Source: Ruminococcus sp. HUN007 (lineage in GTDB: Bacteria > Bacillota > Clostridia > Oscillospirales > Ruminococcaceae). Taken from it: a stretch of DNA of 64,000 nt. Each line of letters begins with the position of its first letter. Positions within the stretch are counted from its first letter, which is position 1. A program made the translations under genes and the position numbers. The stretch is from assembly GCF_000712055.1 (NCBI RefSeq), contig NZ_JOOA01000001.1, positions 186,001 to 250,000 on the forward strand. Direction: 5' to 3'. This document shows positions 27,065 through 36,156 of the stretch, piece by piece. A model generated the notes under the pieces. The model searched no databases, was not told the origin of the DNA, and saw only the letters and a list, made by a program, of their open reading frames with translations.

Positions 27065-28144
27065 TCAGAGTACATCGGAAACGATGAACGGGTTGGCGTT
27101 GTTCGGCATACAGAGAGGTGCTGTTGACAGCATGATCTCACGGAGGTTTGAGACAGCGTCAGAAGTGAACTTCGGAACATCAATGCCTGCATATGTATGG
27201 AACTGACTGTCAGCCTGTTCAAGCTGTGTGATCGCACCGTAGATAGTTCTGCCGGCATTAGGAGCTGTTACACATACCCAGTCAGCAGGGATATATGACT
27301 TTGTATTGCCGTCGATATCTTCATACTGCTCGTCGTATGTAAGAATGTCAAGCATTCTGCCCTTTACGTTGAGGCGCATGATCTTTGAAGCGCCGGATGG
27401 AAGAACTTCAGGGTTGATACCGCCCATTTCCATTCTTCTGTTGTCCATGAGCTTAATGAGCCACTCGTTGTTGAGAAGCACGTCAGCTACGTTCGGAGCA
27501 ACGATACATTCTGTTGCAGGGAGTCCCTTGGATGTGAGCATCTTGATCATGTTTGCAAGGTCGTTGATGATCTGCTTGCCGGATGCTTCTGTTGTTGTCC
27601 ATGGTGTGCCGCCTGTTACAGTGTAGATAGCAGGGTTTGTCACTTCATCGTAGAAGCGTACTTCCTTTTCCTCGTAGTTGCCGAGGTCGTCAACTATCTC
27701 CTTCATGATGCACGCATTTGTGAACATTACCTGTGCAGCCATTTCCTCTTTGCGTCTGATGTTCATTTCCTGAAGCTCCTTAAGATCGTTCATGATCATG
27801 ACACCCTGACGCTGTTCAGGTGTGTAGTTGCTGTAGAGAGCTTCACCGAATCCTCTCTTTGAGAGTTCGTCGATTGATAATGTTCTCTTAGGTGCGATGT
27901 GTGAAGGTGTGAATTCCTTCATTGTGTATCCGTCACGGAATACTGCCACGCCGTTCTTACGAGGTGCTACGAACGGAGAGGCTTTCTTTGTGCCCTTCTT
28001 GTATTCTACAAGTACATTCTGAGTTGAGAAAACGTCAGAAGCTGTGTTTGTAGGAAAATATCTGTCGAGAAGAAAACTTCTTGCAGGTGTGATCTGCTGA
28101 ACAGATGCTAAAAGGGTTCTGGTAGCAAAAAAGTCTAATGCCAT
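27065..28144 (-). CDS. Major capsid protein, lambda gpE family
   Basis: 359 residues from ATG 28144, after AAAGGAGAG; this start avoids a long overlap with the decoration gene. VQQITPARSFLLDRYFPTNT, VAPRKNGVAVFRDGYTMKEF and KELQEMNIRRKEEMAAQVMF are typical of phage major capsid protein E. The end, LCMPNNANPFIVSDVL, is also standard. HK97-fold shell protein. Confidence 0.93.
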   Translation of the reverse strand: MALDFFATRTLLASVQQITPARSFLLDRYFPTNTASDVFSTQNVLVEYKKGTKKASPFVAPRKNGVAVFRDGYTMKEFTPSHIAPKRTLSIDELSKRGFGEALYSNYTPEQRQGVMIMNDLKELQEMNIRRKEEMAAQVMFTNACIMKEIVDDLGNYEEKEVRFYDEVTNPAIYTVTGGTPWTTTEASGKQIINDLANMIKMLTSKGLPATECIVAPNVADVLLNNEWLIKLMDNRRMEMGGINPEVLPSGASKIMRLNVKGRMLDILTYDEQYEDIDGNTKSYIPADWVCVTAPNAGRTIYGAITQLEQADSQFHTYAGIDVPKFTSDAVSNLREIMLSTAPLCMPNNANPFIVSDVL

Positions 28145-28160
28145 ACTGATCTCTCCTTTC

Positions 28161-28754
28161 TTACTTGATCGCATCTGAAAGAAGGATGCCTGCAATTCTG
28201 AAAGCTTCCTTGTCATCAGCTGTGATAGTATAGCTGTCCTTGACGATAAGAGCGTTTTCGTTGAAGTGGCCTGTTCTGTAGGCAACCGCTCTGCCGTCTG
28301 TAGATGTGCCGACTGTTACGTCGTCAGCAAGTACTGCGTTCGCTGTGAATGTACCGATAACAGTCTTGACAGCGATGCTCTTTGTGTTTGCCGGTGCTTC
28401 GTCAAAGATAAGATCGCCGTTTGCAGCGATGTAGCTGAAGCCGCTTGTGAGAGCTGTTCCGTCAACCTTTACCTCTGTAACTGCTGCAGGGATAACACCG
28501 TCGTCGATAAGGCTGAACTTAACTGTTGAGCCGTCGCCTGTAGCTGTGAATGTTCCTGCTGTTCCGGCTGTACCGAGAATGTACATCTTGCCGTCTTCGC
28601 CCTTTGCAAGTGCTGTACCGCGCTTGTAGGTTACTTCTTCAGCACCCCTGGCAATTGTTACAGTGTACACTTCCGGTGAAGGAGCGAGACCTGCAATCAG
28701 ATTGTCAGGCTGTACTGTTGATGTGTCGATCGTCTGATCAATTCTTGTACTCAT
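28161..28754 (-). CDS. Head decoration protein, lambda gpD-like
   Basis: 197 residues; larger than lambda gpD (110). The core AEEVTYKRGTALAKGEDGKM and the end FNENALIVKDSYTI...FRIAGILLSDAIK fit gpD, with an inserted beta domain (about 65-130; STVKFSLIDDGVIPAAVTEV). Stabilises the expanded capsid. Start follows AGGAG and overlaps the upstream stop by one base. Confidence 0.88.
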   Translation of the reverse strand: MSTRIDQTIDTSTVQPDNLIAGLAPSPEVYTVTIARGAEEVTYKRGTALAKGEDGKMYILGTAGTAGTFTATGDGSTVKFSLIDDGVIPAAVTEVKVDGTALTSGFSYIAANGDLIFDEAPANTKSIAVKTVIGTFTANAVLADDVTVGTSTDGRAVAYRTGHFNENALIVKDSYTITADDKEAFRIAGILLSDAIK

Positions 28755-29968
28755 TACTTGATTTCTCCTTTCTGACTGTTGAAGAGGTCAACTATGTTCT
28801 TGAACTCTGCTTCGTCTTTTTCAGCTTCTGTCTTTTCTGCTCCGCCGTTCGGTGAAGCTCCGACTGATGCTGTACCTGATGCCGCTGCATCTTTCTGCAT
28901 GTCTGCGAGGAAGTTCTGACCTTCTTTTGCTGACTGCTTAAGAACTCTGAAACTGAGTTCCTGTGCTGTGCATGCGTTTTCGCCATACTTAGCTTCGTTT
29001 ACCATCTGCTGATCCGGTACAGAAGCGGCAATTGAATCAATCTCTTCGATTCTCTTGCGCTCTGCTGTGACTGCAGCGGCAACGTCAACTGAACTTCTTG
29101 CAGAGTTTTCGATCTGTTCAACAAGTTCAGGCTGTTCTGCTCTTAATTCGTCGAGTGTCATTATCTTTCTGCTCCCTTCGTGAGAATTTGAATTTGCATC
29201 CGGTTTTGGTTCCGGTTTTGCACTGTCTTTTGCTACCGGAAAATCCGGCATGTTGCGGAAAAATGCTGAATCGTGTCTGATTCCGTTGACCATGAGGAAT
29301 TTCTTGTTTGCTGACATTGTGATCTCAGTCTCTTCTGCATCTTCGATAACAGAATCTGCAAAGCCGAGTTCGACAGCTTCCTTGCCGGTCATCCATTTTT
29401 CCTTTGTCATCATGTTTCTGAGCTTGTCAACTTCAATGCCTGTTTTAGCGTGATAGATCTCGGCTATCGCCTTTTCATTTGCATCCATCATCTGTTCAAA
29501 CTTTTTGACATCCTGCAGGGTCATTCCGTCCCAGTTCCACACCTTCACACCATGTATCATGATGATCGAACCAGGGAAAACAGAGACGTTCCTGCCGGCC
29601 ATTGCAATGACCGAGGCGGCACTTGCTGCTATACCCTCTACAATGACACTGACATCCGCTGAAAGCCCTTTGATGGCGTTGTGGATAGCAATTCCGGTGT
29701 ACAGGTCGCCGCCGCATGAATTGATCTTGACTGTAATCTTTTCCTTGCCGGCGACTGCTTCGAGGTCTTCACGGAATCCCTCCGGTGTGATATAGTCACC
29801 CGGAACGGCTTCGCCAGTCCAGTAGTCATACGGTTTCTTTGAGAGAACATCACCATATAGAGTGATTTCGCCTTCTGTTTCAGAAACTGACGCTATATTC
29901 CAGAATTTCTGCGCTGTACCGCCGACCGCAGGAGATCCGTTCAGAAGCATATTCCTATTCTTCTGCAT
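28754..29968 (-). CDS. ClpP-type prohead protease fused to scaffold
   Basis: 404 residues from ATG 29968 after AAAGGAGAAGG; overlaps the portal stop by 14 nt. The S14-family domain (about 30-215) has KINSCGGDLYTGIAIHNAI, a nucleophile Ser at about 116 (EGIAASAASVIAMAG) and His at about 139 (SIIMIHG). The remaining half is helical and acidic (about 270-404), a built-in scaffold as in lambda C/Nu3. It matures the prohead. Confidence 0.92.
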   Translation of the reverse strand: MQKNRNMLLNGSPAVGGTAQKFWNIASVSETEGEITLYGDVLSKKPYDYWTGEAVPGDYITPEGFREDLEAVAGKEKITVKINSCGGDLYTGIAIHNAIKGLSADVSVIVEGIAASAASVIAMAGRNVSVFPGSIIMIHGVKVWNWDGMTLQDVKKFEQMMDANEKAIAEIYHAKTGIEVDKLRNMMTKEKWMTGKEAVELGFADSVIEDAEETEITMSANKKFLMVNGIRHDSAFFRNMPDFPVAKDSAKPEPKPDANSNSHEGSRKIMTLDELRAEQPELVEQIENSARSSVDVAAAVTAERKRIEEIDSIAASVPDQQMVNEAKYGENACTAQELSFRVLKQSAKEGQNFLADMQKDAAASGTASVGASPNGGAEKTEAEKDEAEFKNIVDLFNSQKGEIK

Positions 29969-31511
29969 TTCCTTCTCCTTTCTCAGCTTTAAGAGCTGAT
30001 TCAATGATAAGATTTTTCAGGCGGTTCGTTGCTTCCTTCTGGCTCTGATGAGCGTCAGGAGAATTACCGCCGAGTTTCTCGTTTTCACGGGAAAGCCGCT
30101 CGATGTTCTTATCCCACTGACCGCCGTTAAGTTTGACAGTGGACTGTTCGTGTGTGCTGAATCCTTCGGAGCATGCCAGTATTTCGGCTGTGATCTCCTT
30201 GACAGGGTCAAGCTGTCCCTGTGACGGACCGAGCCACTCTGAACCGAGCCATGCCGCTCTGATTGCAGGATCTGCAAAGAATCCCGGAGCGTTGATGCGT
30301 CCTCTTGCGACCGCTTCAGAAAGCCATGTTTCATAGATCGGTCTGCAAAAACTTGCCGCTAACCACTCACGGCGCATTTTGAACGCTTTCCACGCTTCGA
30401 GCAGAGCTGCACGTGAAGCTGAATAGGAAGCGTTGAAGGACTTCATAAGAAGATCCGCCGGAATTTCAAGAGCCGCTCCGACCTGTTCAGATATTGACTT
30501 GACAAACTTGTCAAAGCCGCCCGCCGGTCTCTGTGGTTCTGCAAAGGTGACATCCTCACCCGGATTCAGTATGTTGATCTGTCCCGGACCCATGTTGTAA
30601 TCATTGATGTCTCTCGGCTCTGCCGGCGGAGATCCCGTTTCGTTGAACGGCATTTCATCCGTTGATGCCTGCGTCTTTATGAAGGCCGTGAAGAAACTTT
30701 CGACGACCGCAGCCATGAGTTCTGATTCAGTGTAACGCCTGAGCTGAAGCAGAGGCTCAATGACCTGTGCAAGGTACGAGACACCCCTGTACTGGTCCGG
30801 TCGTTCGGTTTCCATCACGTGAACCACGTTCGGAAGTCCGGTATTCTCCTGCCATGCAAGCACTCTCGACCACGTTTCCGGTTCGGTTTGCAGTTCAAAC
30901 GGGTGATTGCTTCGTATGTGGTAGGCTACTATTGCACCGTTCCTGTCGATCTCCACACCGTCGAATATACTGTTTCCGTTATCCGGATTCTTTCCCGTTG
31001 TCAGAACGATGTTTCCGCCGTTCGTCATCGGTGTGGCTATTCTGTCCGCTTCTATGACGTGTACTCGCAGTGAGTACGGAAAAAACCTGCTTGTATCATA
31101 ATGCTTAAGGAGACCGACACAGTCGCCGCTCATAAGCCATGAAACAAGTGCAAGCTGCTGCAATCCGTAGAAGTTATTGATACCGGTAGCATCGCATGCT
31201 CTGCGGTTCGTCGCCCACAGACAGAACTCCCGCTCAGCCTTCTTCTGCCATCGTTCGGCGCTTTCCTGTGACAGTCCTACAACATCCCTGTCGATACGAC
31301 ACTTAAGCTGTAGGCCCATGCCGACAATGTTCGTGCGGTTCGTTTTGATCGCTGATGTTGCCATCGGTGCGGCCATGTAGAGCATTCTTGCACGCTGACG
31401 CATGGTATAGTTATTGAAGTCTATGTCTTCACGGGGAGAGCCCGACATGGCATTGAAGCCTTTGACTGCTTTCTTGTGCCAGCTTGCGCCTGCTTCTCCG
31501 TATCCTTTCAT
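29955..31511 (-). CDS. Portal protein, lambda gpB family
   Basis: 518 residues after TAGGAGGTGAG. RARMLYMAAPMATSAIKTNR, MKSFNASYSASRAALLEAWK and RREWLAASFCRPIYETWL are lambda-portal motifs. It forms the DNA gate at one capsid vertex and docks the terminase. Confidence 0.94.
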   Translation of the reverse strand: MKGYGEAGASWHKKAVKGFNAMSGSPREDIDFNNYTMRQRARMLYMAAPMATSAIKTNRTNIVGMGLQLKCRIDRDVVGLSQESAERWQKKAEREFCLWATNRRACDATGINNFYGLQQLALVSWLMSGDCVGLLKHYDTSRFFPYSLRVHVIEADRIATPMTNGGNIVLTTGKNPDNGNSIFDGVEIDRNGAIVAYHIRSNHPFELQTEPETWSRVLAWQENTGLPNVVHVMETERPDQYRGVSYLAQVIEPLLQLRRYTESELMAAVVESFFTAFIKTQASTDEMPFNETGSPPAEPRDINDYNMGPGQINILNPGEDVTFAEPQRPAGGFDKFVKSISEQVGAALEIPADLLMKSFNASYSASRAALLEAWKAFKMRREWLAASFCRPIYETWLSEAVARGRINAPGFFADPAIRAAWLGSEWLGPSQGQLDPVKEITAEILACSEGFSTHEQSTVKLNGGQWDKNIERLSRENEKLGGNSPDAHQSQKEATNRLKNLIIESALKAEKGEGNAEE

Positions 31512-31624
31512 TTTCTCACCTCCTAAGCATTAATTATGTCCACTCGTGTGGATGCGCCGCTGAACGGCTGTAACCCGCGCTTGTATAGTCCAGAGTTTCA
31601 GAGTTCCATAGTTTCAGATTTCCA

Positions 31625-31888
31625 TCACCAGTCACGGGGTACGACTGCGACCGCTCTTCTCGCACTCTTGCCGTTCAGTTCGTTCTCGAGTTCCTGTAGT
31701 TTCTTCTCAAGCTTTTCGATTTCATCCTGAATAGCTTTCAGTGATGTCTGATAACGCTGAAGACTTCTTGAACCTATCGCGTATGCCTGAGTACCCCCCT
31801 CAAGCATTTCTCTCTCACGTTCATAGTAGGAAGTGAGCCTGAGTTTTACTCTCGTGATCTCTTCCTCCACTGTCTTTTTATCTCTCAT
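31625..31888 (-). CDS. gpW-like head-tail joining protein, probable
   Basis: 87 residues, almost wholly helical and charged, with SYYEREREMLEGGTQAYAIG and a long coiled coil LKAIQDEIEKLEKKLQELEN. It sits between the large terminase and portal genes, exactly where lambda W lies, and has the right size. The 113 bp between it and the portal gene hold one distributed palindrome (31539). Confidence 0.65.
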   Translation of the reverse strand: MRDKKTVEEEITRVKLRLTSYYEREREMLEGGTQAYAIGSRSLQRYQTSLKAIQDEIEKLEKKLQELENELNGKSARRAVAVVPRDW

Positions 31889-31896
31889 TTCATCAC

Positions 31897-33834
31897 CTAC
31901 CAGCTTTCAAAATATTGATCAGTAACGTTTTTTCGCCTTACAGGAGTCTGTTTCTGCGGTTTCAGCTCCTGCCTTTTCGGCTGTTCAGGCTTGTCCGGTA
32001 ATCCTTTCAGCCTTGCTTCAAGAGCAAACATGTCCGGATCTATGATTTTAAGTGCAGCGTTGGCATAGTTCCTGCAATCGAGCGCTTCATTTCGATTGTG
32101 ACCCGGAAGCTTTACCCACGCCCACTTAGTACCCGTCCTTGACTTCACCTGTTCGAGCCGCTCAGAGAGTAAACCACTGAAGAAATAAGCGTCATAGCCT
32201 TTTTCTTCATCTTTCGGGAAATGACAGAACTTTGGCCCTGGTTCCTGCACCTGCAGAGCGGACATAATGCTTTCCTTGCCGGCATCGACACCGAGGCTGT
32301 AGAGCCAGCAAGTGATTTTTTTACTATCCTTGATAGGTACGCGTGAAGGCGGTGTTACGAATGGTACACCGTCCCCGCCCTTACCTTTGATCGCAAATAC
32401 ACGCTTGTCCTTGCGTTCACGGCACCGCTCGTATATCTCCTGCGTGTAGTGACCGCCTGAGTCAATGCAAGTCATGGAGATCCTTAAGCCCTTGCCGCTC
32501 GCAAAGGTATAAACGTGGTCGATTATATCATCAAACTGCAGCCACACATCATCACTGTCCGGCTTGCCCATGATATAACCCTTTTTGATGCCCCATGATT
32601 CACCGTAAAGACCATATCCGACTACTTCGTATTCAAGTCTGTTGTCCTGCGTATCTACGCCGCAGGTAAGACATAAAACACCGTCGGGGAGTTCGACGGC
32701 TGAACCGTCCGGCTTTGTACCATAGTCTTCACGCCTGCTCATGAGAGCTTCTTCGTCAGCGTCGTCTATGCGTTCTTCCCACAGTTCACCGAAAAGCGTA
32801 TTATATACGACTTTCAGCTTTTCAGGGTCGTCCTTTGAGTCAAGAAACTTCGTGACGATCTTCTTCCATGGTGTCCATGGTGAAGCGAAAGCCGACAGCC
32901 AGAAGGAACGTATTCCCTTCTTATATGCATCAGGGTTCTCTGCTATCCACTTGTGTGGCTGAGATCTTATTTCCTGTTCAGAAGATAATGCTCCGCAGTG
33001 CGGACAGCTGAATTTTATATCGTCGTCAACGTTATAGACGTTCTTGCCTCTGATCTTCTCGGTGGTAAATGTAAACTTGATACGGTCAAAGGTTACGTCG
33101 CTGAACTCTCCGCAGTGCGGGCACTTCGGACACCACCGCTCCTGTGTGCCCTCTGCGAAGGATGCTTCTATGTTACTCATACCCTTGATCGTAGGAGTGG
33201 AAACTTCTATGCTTTTCCGGTTATAGAATGTTGTCTGACGTGCTTCAGCAAGTTTCCACGGGTCACCTTCCGTTCCAGCGGATGCCGCCCATCTGTCCCG
33301 CTCGTCACCTATGACATAACGGGCAGGTGTTGAAGCGAGTGCTGATGCACTGTTTGAACCTGTGATCGTAAGCATACCTCCCGGAAAGCTTTTCTGCAGG
33401 ATGGTATTTCCGCCATCCCTCGACTTGACATCTGCAACTTTCACACGAAGCCGCTTGTTGTCACGGATCATCGGTGCAATACGCAGACGGGAAAACTTCT
33501 GAGCATCTTCAAGTGTCGGCTGAATGTACATGATAGATCCAGGATCCTGATCAATGATATACGAGATAGCATTGAGTTCGAATTCTGACTTTCCTACCTG
33601 ACTGGCTGCGACCATTACAATTCTTTCAACTTTAGGATCAGTAAAGGCGTCCATTGGTTCTTTGAGGTATGGCGTTCTCGAGGTACGCCACGGTCCGGCT
33701 TCTGCGGAGCTCTCAGAGGACAGTCGCCTGTACTTGTCAGCCCATTCTGATAAGGTGAGATTTTCAGGCGGTTTGAAGTTTTTGACGGCTTTTGACAGTG
33801 TGCGATTGATCCGCACAAGATCAATCGGTTTCAT
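31897..33834 (-). CDS. Terminase large subunit, lambda gpA family
   Basis: 645 residues. LTLSEWADKYRRLSSESSAE, then the Walker A-like MVAASQVGKSEFELN (about 75-90), YIQPTLEDAQKFSRLRIAPM, zinc-type pairs CPKCPHCGEF and CPHCGALSSEQ, and a nuclease half with CGVDTQDNRLEYEVVGYG. It is the packaging ATPase and nuclease; gpA-family enzymes cut at cos sites. Overlaps the small subunit by 14 nt. Confidence 0.94.
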   Translation of the reverse strand: MKPIDLVRINRTLSKAVKNFKPPENLTLSEWADKYRRLSSESSAEAGPWRTSRTPYLKEPMDAFTDPKVERIVMVAASQVGKSEFELNAISYIIDQDPGSIMYIQPTLEDAQKFSRLRIAPMIRDNKRLRVKVADVKSRDGGNTILQKSFPGGMLTITGSNSASALASTPARYVIGDERDRWAASAGTEGDPWKLAEARQTTFYNRKSIEVSTPTIKGMSNIEASFAEGTQERWCPKCPHCGEFSDVTFDRIKFTFTTEKIRGKNVYNVDDDIKFSCPHCGALSSEQEIRSQPHKWIAENPDAYKKGIRSFWLSAFASPWTPWKKIVTKFLDSKDDPEKLKVVYNTLFGELWEERIDDADEEALMSRREDYGTKPDGSAVELPDGVLCLTCGVDTQDNRLEYEVVGYGLYGESWGIKKGYIMGKPDSDDVWLQFDDIIDHVYTFASGKGLRISMTCIDSGGHYTQEIYERCRERKDKRVFAIKGKGGDGVPFVTPPSRVPIKDSKKITCWLYSLGVDAGKESIMSALQVQEPGPKFCHFPKDEEKGYDAYFFSGLLSERLEQVKSRTGTKWAWVKLPGHNRNEALDCRNYANAALKIIDPDMFALEARLKGLPDKPEQPKRQELKPQKQTPVRRKNVTDQYFESW

Positions 33835-34387
33835 CTTCGTCGTCTTTCTTACCCTGACGTTCTCTCACCTTCCGCCTGAATTCGTCAGGGTTGTATTTGT
33901 AGTTTGACAGATCTTCAAGGATGTTGTTGCACTCTCTTCTGATGATAGCTGAAGCTTCGTTTGCACTGGATGCCTTTGCGACGTCCATTGCAAGCCGTCC
34001 AGGTAATGAAAGCACATTGCTTCTCACCGCATAGACAAGAGCGTTCATGACTTCGACTACATCATCAGACCGGTGCATTGTCCCTTCAAGTTCTGCGAGT
34101 TCCATTTCTGATATCTTAGCTTTCGCCATTTTCCAGTCAGCTTCTGCACGGAGCTTGTCCTGTTCCGCCTCTCTGATGTCGGCGTGCTTGCTCTCTCTTC
34201 CTGCGATCTTCTCACTCAGATACTGGATGTAGACCTGAGCAACTTCGAACAAGTCGTACCTGTACGGTCGTGAAGACTTAGCCGGAATGACACCCTCCTG
34301 CGTCAGCTGCTGTACTCTGCGAACCTGAACGCCGAGGAGTTCGGCAATTCTCTCCGATGTCACCAAATTATCTTTTTCGGCTGCCAT
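33821..34387 (-). CDS. Terminase small subunit, Nu1-like
   Basis: 188 residues. Winged-helix DNA-binding start (VTSERIAELLGVQVRRVQQL then EGVIPAKSSRPYRYDLFEVA) and helical assembly domain. It recognises the packaging site, which should lie close by; no cos sequence could be fixed by eye. Confidence 0.88.
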   Translation of the reverse strand: MAAEKDNLVTSERIAELLGVQVRRVQQLTQEGVIPAKSSRPYRYDLFEVAQVYIQYLSEKIAGRESKHADIREAEQDKLRAEADWKMAKAKISEMELAELEGTMHRSDDVVEVMNALVYAVRSNVLSLPGRLAMDVAKASSANEASAIIRRECNNILEDLSNYKYNPDEFRRKVRERQGKKDDEDETD

Positions 34388-34546
34388 CTCTTCTCTCGCC
34401 TCCGGTTCTGTATGGTATATTCTGTATGTGCTGTTAACGTAACGAAATTATATGAAAATTTTCCCTTGTATCTGGCGAACCGCTGGGCTCGCAAGCACCG
34501 CAGGAATTTCTCAGGACGTTCACAGTACCTTTTTGCGTCGTTTCCG

Positions 34547-35101
34547 CTACTTCAACAGCTGATTTACGTGATTTTCAAATCTTTTTTCTATATTTTCATT
34601 CAAAATATCTTCTACCGTTTCCTTTGCCTTACCGCTTATCATCTGAGGAACGGATAGTGTCTTTACGACATCCACAGGATAACGTGACGCGCCACGACGC
34701 TGGAACGGTAATCCGCTGTGTATGTACGTCTTCCTGTCCATTGCTTTACGCTGTCCTTTGATGATCGTCGCACTGACTGTATACTTCTTCTTTGCCGGTC
34801 GTTCCTTTGGCGACATGCTGAAGTGAGTGAGCGTGAGCGGTCTGCCTCTGTACCTGATCGACACACCGGCAATGCTTCTGCCTCCCGAGTTGTCTTCAAC
34901 TCTGACCGACGCTGACTTGACACCGGCTGTATCAACACCGTAGTGCTGTCTCACACCTTTGGATACCCAGCCGGGGGCACGTGTGCGGATATCCGAGACG
35001 GTTCGTTTAATCGCCGTCTCACTGCCTTCCTGCAGTTTGTCAAGATGTTTCCGGATCTTATCAGCGTCACGCATGCTGATGGTATATGCTGACCTGCTCA
35101 T
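34547..35101 (-). CDS. Minor tail protein Z-like (GpZ family)
   Basis: 184 residues from ATG 35101, GAGGTG upstream. AIKRTVSDIRTRAPGWVSKG and VSIRYRGRPLTLTHFSMSPK are seen in phage minor tail protein Z. It is the first gene of the late operon, before the terminase, an uncommon place for a tail protein. Rich in Arg/Lys. Confidence 0.7.
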   Translation of the reverse strand: MSRSAYTISMRDADKIRKHLDKLQEGSETAIKRTVSDIRTRAPGWVSKGVRQHYGVDTAGVKSASVRVEDNSGGRSIAGVSIRYRGRPLTLTHFSMSPKERPAKKKYTVSATIIKGQRKAMDRKTYIHSGLPFQRRGASRYPVDVVKTLSVPQMISGKAKETVEDILNENIEKRFENHVNQLLK

Positions 35102-35327
35102 CGCTTTCACCTCACAGGGATTTTTAGGGGATATCTAATACATGGTAGGGGAAAAGATTGAAACGGAAGAAAGGAAAGCCGGACGCCGGAATACTCGTCC
35201 GGAGAAACCCAGTGGCGCATTCGCCAGTCTTCCGATTGGTTTCTAAGTACATAATAACACAGGTCAGGTGCGACATTCTACGACATGATTTATTTTCTAT
35301 TTTTTCAAAATATTTTCTGAAAACCTA

Positions 35328-35356
35328 TTGACATATACGTACGTTTATGCTATAAT
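35328..35356 (+). promoter_or_regulatory. Consensus promoter for the small-peptide/RHH cassette
   Basis: TTGACA (35328-35333), 17-bp spacer, TATAAT (35351-35356). The spacer has an ACGTACGT palindrome, and the whole site closely resembles the hicAB promoter at 8061. Confidence 0.8.
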
Positions 35357-35385
35357 ATAAACATAGAGAGGAGGTGAAAACAAGG

Positions 35386-35511
35386 TTGAAGAGAAAAATA
35401 AAAAAGCCTTCCGAAATCGTGGAGGATCTCGAAAGGCTTATAATCAGAATCATCTCACTGATAGGGTGGATCAAGATTCTGATAGACGTTCTTAAAAGCT
35501 TAGATGACTAA
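35386..35511 (+). CDS. Small hydrophobic peptide (41 residues)
   Basis: TTG start nine bases after AGGAGGTG, ending TAA 35509-35511. A basic start (KRKIKKPSEIVEDLE) is followed by one probable membrane helix, RLIIRIISLIGWIKILIDVL. No homologue recognised. It sits in a plus-strand islet inside minus-strand phage genes with its own promoter and terminator, suggesting expression in the lysogen; a toxin or exclusion peptide is one idea. Confidence 0.6.
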   Translation: MKRKIKKPSEIVEDLERLIIRIISLIGWIKILIDVLKSLDD

Positions 35512-35571
35512 ACTGAAAGAACGGTAAGCTACCGGCGGAACGGTGACAGAGTTCCGCTCGGTATCACTTAT

Positions 35572-35700
35572 ATGATAACAGACAAACTTCAACCTGTCAA
35601 CATGAAAAAGGAAACAATCAAACTTGTACTCAAGGTTCTTGAACTGATCGGACTCGCTGCCGTTCTTGTGTTCATGATAATGAGTATTGCGAAAGGATGA
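35572..35700 (+). CDS. Small single-membrane-segment peptide (42 or 32 residues)
   Basis: ATG 35572 or 35602 to TGA 35698-35700. Ends with VLELIGLAAVLVFMIMSIAK, a clear membrane helix. No good ribosome site, and a GCGGAAC/GTTCCGC hairpin lies just upstream, which may limit translation. Stop lies 5 nt before the next start. Confidence 0.45.
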   Translation: MITDKLQPVNMKKETIKLVLKVLELIGLAAVLVFMIMSIAKG

Positions 35701-35704
35701 AACC

Positions 35705-35890
35705 ATGGAAGAACAGAAACCGAAAAGTGCCGCTCAGCAGAAATACTTACGCAAGAACTACGTGAGATTCCCGCTTGACCTCAAGCCGGAAATTCTTGAA
35801 AAGTTCCGTGAAGTGTGTCAGGCTAACGGCACGACACCTACAACCGTGATCAAGAAAGCTATTGATGATTACATTGCCGCTCATTCATAA
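35705..35890 (+). CDS. Ribbon-helix-helix type regulator
   Basis: 61 residues from ATG 35705, AAAGGA upstream. RKNYVRFPLDLKPEILEKFR then TTPTTVIKKAIDDYIAAH is an Arc/CopG-type ribbon-helix-helix: beta strand, helix, turn, helix. Likely autoregulates the 35328 promoter. Last gene of the three-gene islet. Confidence 0.75.
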   Translation: MEEQKPKSAAQQKYLRKNYVRFPLDLKPEILEKFREVCQANGTTPTTVIKKAIDDYIAAHS

Positions 35891-35910
35891 TAGCTTTTGA
35901 TCGCAAAAAC

Positions 35911-35960
35911 AAAGAGAGAGACACCCCTAAAGCTGGCACTTTAGTAGGGTGTCTCTCTTT
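35911..35960 (+). terminator. Long hairpin terminator after the RHH gene
   Basis: AGAGAGACACCC / GGGTGTCTCTCT stem with an inner CTAAAG/CTTTAG stem. A second hairpin (AAAGAGCCTACC / GGTAGGTTCTTT, about 36038-36071) probably ends the converging minus-strand operon. Confidence 0.75.
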
Positions 35961-36156
35961 GCGTTTGACCGCAGGTTTATTTTCGATAACTCAATTATAT
36001 CATCATCTATCAGTTATGTCAAGTTTATTATATAAGCAAAGAGCCTACCAGTTATAGTCGGTAGGTTCTTTACGTGTCGGATCTTCCGCGTGGAGAAGAT
36101 GATAAGTTTGTTTCACTTGCTGTGTCTGTTGCAGCCAGAACAGCAATTCAATTCTA

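Noticed and set aside
31536..31730. Small plus-strand ORF starting STRVDAPLNG
   Set aside because: Mostly antisense to the gpW-like gene; the start lies on a distributed palindrome and lacks a ribosome site.
32946..32959. Tenth TCCAC-N4-GTGG(C) palindrome
   Set aside because: The last base does not match and the sequence is explained by conserved terminase codons.
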